DNA from: an uncultured bacterium
GTDB taxonomy: Bacteria > Patescibacteriota > Minisyncoccia > Phycocordibacterales > CAIZLB01
Length of the DNA: 7,774 bases
Direction: 5' to 3'
NCBI GenBank assembly: GCA_937873535.1
Contig: CALMYA010000009.1
Location: forward strand, 1-7,774
Below are positions 1-3,829 of this stretch, in pieces (within the stretch, counting starts at the first letter, position 1; every line of letters begins with the position of its first letter). The notes below the pieces were generated by a model. That model ran no database searches and was not told where the DNA came from. It saw only the letters and a program-made list of their open reading frames with translations. A program made the translations under genes and the position numbers.

Positions 1-700
1 TGCGCATGCCATTTTCTTTCGCTTCGGTATTAACTTCAGTAAACTTGGCGTATTCTGTCTTACCCGAATTCAAGACGCGAATAAGCGCGGCACCCACAAT
101 GGTGCTGTTAATAACCGAGTTCAATTTGTCTATAATTTGCTGAGTCTTGGCGAAGAGTTTCCCCATCTTGGCGAAAGCCACAAAAAAAGCTATACCTATT
201 ATAGGAATAATAGACAGCACTCCGAGGCCAAGCTTCCAGTCTGTCCATAAAATAAGGGTACTGGCGCCGATAAGCACGAACACCGAAGAAATTAGCGACG
301 GCACGGCCATGCCGATGAAGCTTTTTATGGCGTCAACATCAGACGTTAGGTTTGTAAGAAGATACGCCGGTGTTTTTTCTTGCGTATACATATAACTTTG
401 ACCCGATATTTTTCGAATGAGGTCGGTACGCACATCGCGGGCCGACTTTTCGGAAACATATGCTTGCAGCACGCTCTGGGCAAATGTAGAAGCAAGAATA
501 ATTATAGACACACCCAAAAATTGAAATGAAATTGTGGCCGCGTCGAATGTGCCAGCCACGTATGTGTCGATAGCTTTGGCGATTAACTTAGGAAAGACAA
601 GGCTCAGCACGTTGCTGACAACGGCAAAAAAGACAAGAAAAAATATACTTGTTTTGTATTTTTTTAGGATGTCGAGAATTGATGAGGGGTAGGTGTTCAT
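1..700 (-). CDS. ABC exporter, N-terminal transmembrane domain (partial, runs off left edge)
   Basis: The visible 233 codons begin at the ATG at 698-700 and stay open to the left edge, so the C-terminal part is missing. Four hydrophobic segments are visible at about residues 17-37, 60-80, 133-153 and 157-177. Between the second and third lies the pattern typical of the type I exporter (MsbA/LmrA-like) transmembrane fold: a charged helix (SEKSARDVRTDLIRKI, 83-98), then YLLTNLTSDVDAI (113-125), matching the family's conserved GxLxxRxxxDvxxi region. In this family a Walker A/B ATPase domain normally follows on the same chain; it would lie beyond the edge and cannot be confirmed. The substrate cannot be predicted; lipid, peptide or drug export are all possible. 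The 87-base gap after the preceding gene suggests its own promoter. No Shine-Dalgarno site precedes the start and no in-frame start lies close upstream. Confidence 0.88.
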   Translation of the reverse strand, partial: MNTYPSSILDILKKYKTSIFFLVFFAVVSNVLSLVFPKLIAKAIDTYVAGTFDAATISFQFLGVSIIILASTFAQSVLQAYVSEKSARDVRTDLIRKISGQSYMYTQEKTPAYLLTNLTSDVDAIKSFIGMAVPSLISSVFVLIGASTLILWTDWKLGLGVLSIIPIIGIAFFVAFAKMGKLFAKTQQIIDKLNSVINSTIVGAALIRVLNSGKTEYAKFTEVNTEAKENGMR

Positions 701-747
701 GCGGGGAAAGGGCGTGGTATATAGGTAGTTTAGAGGTGGTTTGCACT

Positions 748-756
748 ATTCTAGCA
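748..756 (-). promoter_or_regulatory. Possible extended -10 promoter for the ABC exporter gene
   Basis: On the minus strand TGC-TAGAAT fits an extended -10 (TGnTATAAT with one mismatch in the hexamer), about 47 bases before the ABC transporter ATG. No -35 hexamer is recognisable at the expected distance. A second A/T box, TATATA at 718-723, lies 17 bases before the ATG and is an alternative. Confidence 0.3.
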
Positions 757-787
757 CATTTACATAGACGGGTATGATGACTTTTAT

Positions 788-1108
788 TTACTTAATTACT
801 TCAATAACATAAACATCAGTTGCGGGTCCTTCATAAGGGTGCACCTCTTTAATAGCTTTCAATACAGAATCAAGCTTATCCTCTTCGCAAACCGTCTCAA
901 TTCTATCTTCAGAAACCTCTTCTAGCTTACCCACTTCTCCAATGGTAGGATTTGCACCAGCAAGCGGTTTGAATCTTCCCGTTCCTTTTATAGTGAATGT
1001 GCAATGAGAATAATTTCCTATTATTCCAGCACCGGCATTACCTATAGCTTCACGTAGCTTTTCAGCATCTTTTTCTGGGACATATACGACTATTTTGTAT
1101 CGTTTCAT
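788..1108 (-). CDS. Stand-alone YqfO/Nif3-type PII-like (CutA-fold) domain protein
   Basis: This 106-residue protein matches the small domain found inserted in YqfO/Nif3 proteins and also encoded alone (the COG3323-like group). Diagnostic stretches are GAGIIGNYSHCTFTIKGTG (about 26-44), FKPLAGANPTIGEVGKLEEV (46-65) and HPYEGPATDVYVIE (90-103), the last also resembling the CutA/PII ferredoxin-like fold. The fold is known to trimerise in relatives, but the biochemical role is not established; small-molecule or metal sensing is only a guess. It is complete, with ATG start and TAA stop. The ATG is 20 bases after the CCA end of tRNA-Trp, so it may share that transcript. There is no Shine-Dalgarno site; a TAATAT box at 1114-1119 lies 5 bases before the ATG and could drive a near-leaderless message. 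It has no Nif3 hydrolase-like domain beside it. Confidence 0.88.
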   Translation of the reverse strand: MKRYKIVVYVPEKDAEKLREAIGNAGAGIIGNYSHCTFTIKGTGRFKPLAGANPTIGEVGKLEEVSEDRIETVCEEDKLDSVLKAIKEVHPYEGPATDVYVIEVIK

Positions 1109-1131
1109 ACAATATATTAGAATTTTTTTGG

Positions 1132-1203
1132 CGGGCCCACTAGGACTCGAACCTAGAACCTCGCGTTTGGAGTGCGATGTTTTACCATTGAAACTATGGA
1201 CCC
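1132..1203 (-). tRNA. trnW: tRNA-Trp (anticodon CCA)
   Basis: The cloverleaf folds cleanly on the minus strand. The acceptor pairs GGGTCCA with TGGGCCC including one G-T pair. The D arm is GTTT/AAAC with loop CAATGGTA. The anticodon loop is CTCCAAA with anticodon CCA at 1168-1170, and the T arm is CTAGG-TTCGAGT-CCTAG. The anticodon stem (TCGCA against CGCGA) has an A-C mismatch next to the loop. The discriminator is G (complement of 1132), and the next three bases, 1129-1131, read CCA, so the 3' CCA appears to be encoded. Tryptophan identity fits the U33-CCA-A37 loop; reading it as glycine TCC would misplace U33. Confidence 0.96.
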
Positions 1204-1211
1204 GTTGCAGT

Positions 1212-1249
1212 GCCGCGCACCAATCTGTCTAATTTACCTATTGGGCGGC
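1212..1249 (-). other. Stem-loop in the leader of tRNA-Trp
   Basis: Between the predicted tRNA-Trp promoter and the tRNA 5' end, the minus strand reads GCCGCCCAAT, then a 15-base loop, then ATTGG-TGC-GCGGC. This forms two stacked 5-bp stems with a three-base bulge, and ends 8 bases before the mature tRNA. There is no T run after it, so it is not a terminator. It could assist 5' processing of the precursor or be an operator; the role is unknown. Confidence 0.5.
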
Positions 1250-1259
1250 CTGTAGAGCC

Positions 1260-1288
1260 ATTCTATGCGATTTTGGACTAAAACTCAA
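1260..1288 (-). promoter_or_regulatory. Promoter for tRNA-Trp
   Basis: On the minus strand a -35-like TTGAGT (1283-1288) and a -10-like TAGAAT (1260-1265) are separated by exactly 17 bases. They match the consensus at four and five of six positions. Transcription would begin near 1253, giving a leader of about 50 bases that holds the stem-loop at 1212-1249. The position fits, just after the stop codon of the upstream gene and before the tRNA. Confidence 0.5.
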
Positions 1289-1297
1289 TGTTTTGAG
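1280..1297 (-). terminator. Weak possible terminator after the GerMN-domain gene
   Basis: Four bases after the TAG stop at 1302-1304 the minus strand reads CTCAA-AACA-TTGAG followed by TTTTA. The stem is only 5 bp with two G-C pairs, and its second arm overlaps the -35 box of the tRNA-Trp promoter, so it may be fortuitous. Confidence 0.25.
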
Positions 1298-1301
1298 CCT
1301 C

Positions 1302-2255
1302 CTACAGCTCTATTTTGCTGCCGTCGGGTCGAACCAACACTACAGATTTGATGCTGTTATATTGCGTTAGGGTGTCAGTAAGCACCGCCATCAAGTGACC
1401 TTTCTCGCAACTGCTAAGCCCGCTTATTGACTTACGCTCTTGAGTCATATCGCTTTGAAGCATTACCTTCGCTACGTTGTTTGAAATACTAACCGATTTA
1501 TATATACCGTACTTCGCGAGCTCATCACCGAAAAGTATTTTTAAAGACGCATCGGCAACAGCAGCAGTTTTAGGAACTTGATACGTCACTTTTTTCGTAA
1601 CGCGGCAATCGTTTGTTCTTGCGGCTTCTTTATCCTGTAAATACAAACTAAGAGACATAGAATTATTTACAGATTTAAGAATTACAGGCAATTCATATGT
1701 GTCTACAGGAAATCGGCCAGATGGGTCATCTTCAGAAAAAACAATTTTCAATGGAGTGCCCGCTGGAAGGCCTATGCCATCGTTATTAAAATTCATAACC
1801 AAAGAGAAAGTCGCCTTGTCAGACATCCATGTGTCATTGTCAGTATCGACAGGAATTGGCACCGCAACGCCCAAAGGGTTCCATTTCTTATTTGCATTAC
1901 TAAAGTACAGCAGCTGCGCCGAACCCGCATTTGCTTCAAACATTCCCCAGCTGCACCCAGCTGCTTCCCTGTTTGTATTATCTATCTTTCCTTTAATAGT
2001 TAGAGGAAAACTTACTTCAGCATTTTTAAGTGGCGTCAGAATATTCAAACCGCACTTTCCATTAACCGCAACTGGTTTTGTAGTGGTAGAAGTGTTTACG
2101 TTTGAAGTACTTGTCGCATTCTGGTTAGGCTCTGCGGCGGCCGGTACATTCTTGTTGCCATACACATATATTCCTACGCCGATAATAAGCAGCGCAATGA
2201 TGGCTATAAGAACATAAACGCTGTACGGAACCATTCCCTTTTGTGTTTGTTTCAT
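1302..2255 (-). CDS. Membrane-anchored extracytoplasmic protein with C-terminal GerMN domain
   Basis: The 317-residue protein has one N-terminal membrane helix (about 10-33), a Ser/Thr/Asn-rich linker (42-60), a beta-rich middle region (about 66-196) resembling the immunoglobulin-like Gmad2 domain, and a C-terminal GerMN domain (about 200-317). GerMN signs are SLYLQDKE, VTYQVPKTAAVADASLKIL, VSISNNVAKVMLQS and VLTDTLTQYNSIKSVVLVRP. The topology would be N-in with the bulk outside; four cysteines (68, 101, 217, 283) could form disulfides. GerMN and Gmad2 are known from sporulation and germination proteins but occur widely elsewhere, and the function here is unknown. An in-frame start at 2318 would add 21 residues but lies in the T tract of the upstream terminator, so the ATG at 2255, which puts the positively charged MKQTQKG before the helix, is preferred. 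The middle-domain name is less certain than GerMN. Confidence 0.85.
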   Translation of the reverse strand: MKQTQKGMVPYSVYVLIAIIALLIIGVGIYVYGNKNVPAAAEPNQNATSTSNVNTSTTTKPVAVNGKCGLNILTPLKNAEVSFPLTIKGKIDNTNREAAGCSWGMFEANAGSAQLLYFSNANKKWNPLGVAVPIPVDTDNDTWMSDKATFSLVMNFNNDGIGLPAGTPLKIVFSEDDPSGRFPVDTYELPVILKSVNNSMSLSLYLQDKEAARTNDCRVTKKVTYQVPKTAAVADASLKILFGDELAKYGIYKSVSISNNVAKVMLQSDMTQERKSISGLSSCEKGHLMAVLTDTLTQYNSIKSVVLVRPDGSKIEL

Positions 2256-2262
2256 ATGGAAA

Positions 2263-2271
2263 ATAATAGCA
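2263..2271 (-). promoter_or_regulatory. Extended -10 promoter of the GerMN-domain gene, probably leaderless
   Basis: On the minus strand TGC-TATTAT is an extended -10 with five of six hexamer matches. Only 7 bases separate it from the ATG at 2255, so transcription would start at or next to the A of the start codon. The upstream gene's terminator ends about 50 bases earlier, which leaves very little other room for a promoter. No -35 is visible, as is usual for extended -10 promoters. Confidence 0.5.
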
Positions 2272-2315
2272 CTGAAATGGAGCCCATGCATGTCTGGCGT
2301 TTGGTAGACGTTCAA

Positions 2316-2340
2316 CAAACAAAAAGCCCTTTTCGGGCTT
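2316..2340 (-). terminator. Rho-independent terminator of rpmG
   Basis: On the minus strand AAGCCC-GAAAA-GGGCTT forms a 6-bp stem (arms 2335-2340 and 2324-2329) with a GNRA-like loop, followed by TTTGTTTG. It begins 20 bases after the rpmG stop codon. On the plus strand the hairpin is followed by CTGTTTT, a poorer tail, so it belongs to the minus-strand unit. Confidence 0.85.
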
Positions 2341-2360
2341 CTGTTTTGACTGTCTCGAAA

Positions 2361-2516
2361 TTACTTCTTCGACTCAATGAATTCAACTCGCTTTCGGAGC
2401 TTTTTGCTGTATTTCTTGAGGGTGATCTTTCTCTCTACTTTTCGCTTGTTCTTACGCGTAAAAATCGTCTCGCCGGTCTTCTTATTCCTGAGCATTATGA
2501 GTTTATCTTGTGACAT
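2361..2516 (-). CDS. rpmG: 50S ribosomal protein bL33
   Basis: A short ORF from the ATG at 2514-2516 to TAA at 2361-2363 encodes 51 residues, rich in lysine and arginine. It contains the bL33 pattern KLIMLRNKKTGETIFTRKNK (5-24) and LKKYSKKLRKRV (33-44), where bL33 proteins have the conserved LKKYxPxxxKH region. The protein is a component of the large ribosomal subunit near the E site. It has no cysteine, so it is the zinc-free form rather than the form with paired CxxC motifs. Length agrees with the family (about 49-55). It follows tRNA-Tyr by 81 bases and ends at a strong terminator, so the two may form one short translation unit. There is no Shine-Dalgarno site before the ATG; a TAATAT box at 2525-2530 lies 8 bases upstream of it. 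Confidence 0.93.
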   Translation of the reverse strand: MSQDKLIMLRNKKTGETIFTRKNKRKVERKITLKKYSKKLRKRVEFIESKK

Positions 2517-2561
2517 GGCTGTATATATTAGCGTATGTGGCGTTTATGTGTTTAGAATGTC

Positions 2562-2590
2562 AGATTAGCACAAAGGCCGGGAAAAATCAA
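2562..2590 (-). promoter_or_regulatory. Possible promoter between tRNA-Tyr and rpmG
   Basis: The minus strand has TTGATT (2585-2590), then 17 bases, then TAATCT (2562-2567) preceded by TGC, an extended -10 context. The hexamer matches are modest. An alternative is TAATAT at 2525-2530, 8 bases before the ATG, which would give a leaderless message. rpmG could also be read from the tRNA-Tyr promoter. Confidence 0.3.
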
Positions 2591-2597
2591 AATATTG

Positions 2598-2681
2598 TGC
2601 GCAGGGCAGGATTCGAACCTGCGAAGCCCATTGGGCGTTTGATTTACAGTCAAATGCGATTGACCACTCCGCCACCTGCGC
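2598..2681 (-). tRNA. trnY: tRNA-Tyr (anticodon GTA)
   Basis: This is a class II tRNA with a long variable arm. The acceptor pairs GCGCAGG with CCTGCGC. The anticodon stem is TTTGA/TCAAA around loop CTGTAAA, with GTA at 2645-2647. The variable arm contains GCCC-AAT-GGGC, and the T arm is GCAGG-TTCGAAT-CCTGC. The discriminator is A. The next bases read CAA, so the 3' CCA is not encoded and must be added after transcription, unlike tRNA-Trp in the same window. The bacterial tyrosine type with a long variable arm matches the anticodon. Confidence 0.97.
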
Positions 2682-2690
2682 ATAAAGGGC

Positions 2691-2719
2691 ATAGTATCAT
2701 TTTATAGGGCTTATTTCAA
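2691..2719 (-). promoter_or_regulatory. Promoter of tRNA-Tyr
   Basis: On the minus strand TTGAAA (2714-2719, five of six to consensus) and TACTAT (2691-2696, four of six) are exactly 17 bases apart. Transcription would start a few bases before the mature 5' end at 2681. The -35 hexamer is also the last two sense codons (Leu-Lys) of the upstream methyltransferase-like gene. Confidence 0.6.
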
Positions 2720-3808
2720 CCGTTTAATGACAAGCGTACTGCCGACTCCTGACGAAAAAACATATACATTAAACTCTGGGTCTTCTGAAAGCGAACTTAC
2801 CTCATCTAGCAAAGTCTTTTTCATTTCATCCACTTCCTCCGGCCTATTCATGAGTCTATCATTTGATACCTGAAACGCGATAGGGGCGATTCGGGCGGTG
2901 CCGCCCTTGGCAAGATTGTTTCTGATCGTTGTAAACAAACCCTTCAATTGCTTGGGTGTTTCAAGATAGTAAGGCACGGAAAACGATGCCCATATTTCGT
3001 CAGCACCTTTTTCTAAACCAACTGACGCTAATACTGCAGCAACCTCTTCACTTTTTTCTGCATGAGCCTGTTTTCTTACATATGAGCCCTCATCAAGGAC
3101 TGCTTGCACTAATGGCTCAAGTTTTACTTGTTCAAATCCAGCCATACTGTCTGTGCTTATAATTCTCTTTGGGTTAATTGCTTCAACATCATCCTGACTT
3201 AAACCTGCAACTAAATCGTGAACTGAATCGCCTCCCCCAAGCAGTAATACATTTTTTCCATCAAGAATTTCTTTAAAATAAGCATGCACTTCTGGGGAAA
3301 AATCAAAACCTTGGTCGTAAAATAAACCAAAAAGCAGCTGCGAATATGGCACATTGTCGGTACTCTTAGCTGCATCACCGAACCAACGGTTTATTTTTGT
3401 ATGACTGAACGACGGTAGTCCTCCATCAATAATTTTTGGCTCATTTAACGCAAACTTAATTGCATTCTCAATTGCAGTGATTACTTCTTGCCTCTTTATC
3501 ACTGAAAATTTTTCTTTAACAGCTTGTTCTGCCGTTGCTTTTACCAAAGCTAAAGATTCTACAATATAAGGCCTCACTTCAGGCAGAGCCTGGTCATTCA
3601 TCGCCTTTGAAAGTGATATACCGCTGCCTTTTCTATACCTCTCATTCTCTTTTGTCACTCTCACTACATACTCTTCTACTTGTTCTTCAGGCTTTATTTG
3701 GGGAAGAACAAAGGACTCCATTGATTCGGGTCCGGTCGGACTAAATATCTCTGCGGCAAAAGGCTCTTCCTCAGAAAATCGATCACTGTCACCAATGAAT
3801 TCTTTCAT
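2711..3808 (-). CDS. Uncharacterised protein with class I methyltransferase-like (Rossmann) domain
   Basis: I do not recognise a named family. The 365-residue chain has a charged, mostly helical N-terminal half (1-180) and a C-terminal Rossmann-like half. The methyltransferase-like signs are NVLLLGGGDSVHD (186-198) as the glycine-rich SAM-binding loop, IISTDS with Asp220 at the end of the next strand, DEIWASFSVPYYLE (270-283) as the strand-4 region, NLAKGGTARI (298-307) like the usual LkpGG turn, and a C-terminal strand pair (345-364). The target is unknown, and loss of activity is possible because loop GGGDS differs from the usual GxGxG. The GTG at 3814 would add two residues; I prefer the ATG at 3808. 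The gene starts 21 bases after clpB with no terminator between, so cotranscription with clpB is likely. A TAAGAT box at 3817-3822 lies 8 bases before the ATG. No Shine-Dalgarno site is visible. Confidence 0.75.
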   Translation of the reverse strand: MKEFIGDSDRFSEEEPFAAEIFSPTGPESMESFVLPQIKPEEQVEEYVVRVTKENERYRKGSGISLSKAMNDQALPEVRPYIVESLALVKATAEQAVKEKFSVIKRQEVITAIENAIKFALNEPKIIDGGLPSFSHTKINRWFGDAAKSTDNVPYSQLLFGLFYDQGFDFSPEVHAYFKEILDGKNVLLLGGGDSVHDLVAGLSQDDVEAINPKRIISTDSMAGFEQVKLEPLVQAVLDEGSYVRKQAHAEKSEEVAAVLASVGLEKGADEIWASFSVPYYLETPKQLKGLFTTIRNNLAKGGTARIAPIAFQVSNDRLMNRPEEVDEMKKTLLDEVSSLSEDPEFNVYVFSSGVGSTLVIKRLK

Positions 3809-3829
3809 ATACACATATCTTACAACACT

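Noticed and set aside
1699..2217. 172-codon plus-strand ORF opposite the GerMN-domain gene
   Set aside because: The minus-strand frame has clear domains and a membrane helix. The hydrophobic stretch of the plus ORF is only the complement of that region.
2256..2318. N-terminal extension of the GerMN-domain protein to the in-frame start at 2318
   Set aside because: The extension begins in the T tract of the rpmG terminator, and the extra 21 residues look unlike a signal sequence.
2241..2513. 90-codon plus-strand ORF over the rpmG locus
   Set aside because: The minus strand encodes a convincing bL33, and this ORF runs across its terminator.
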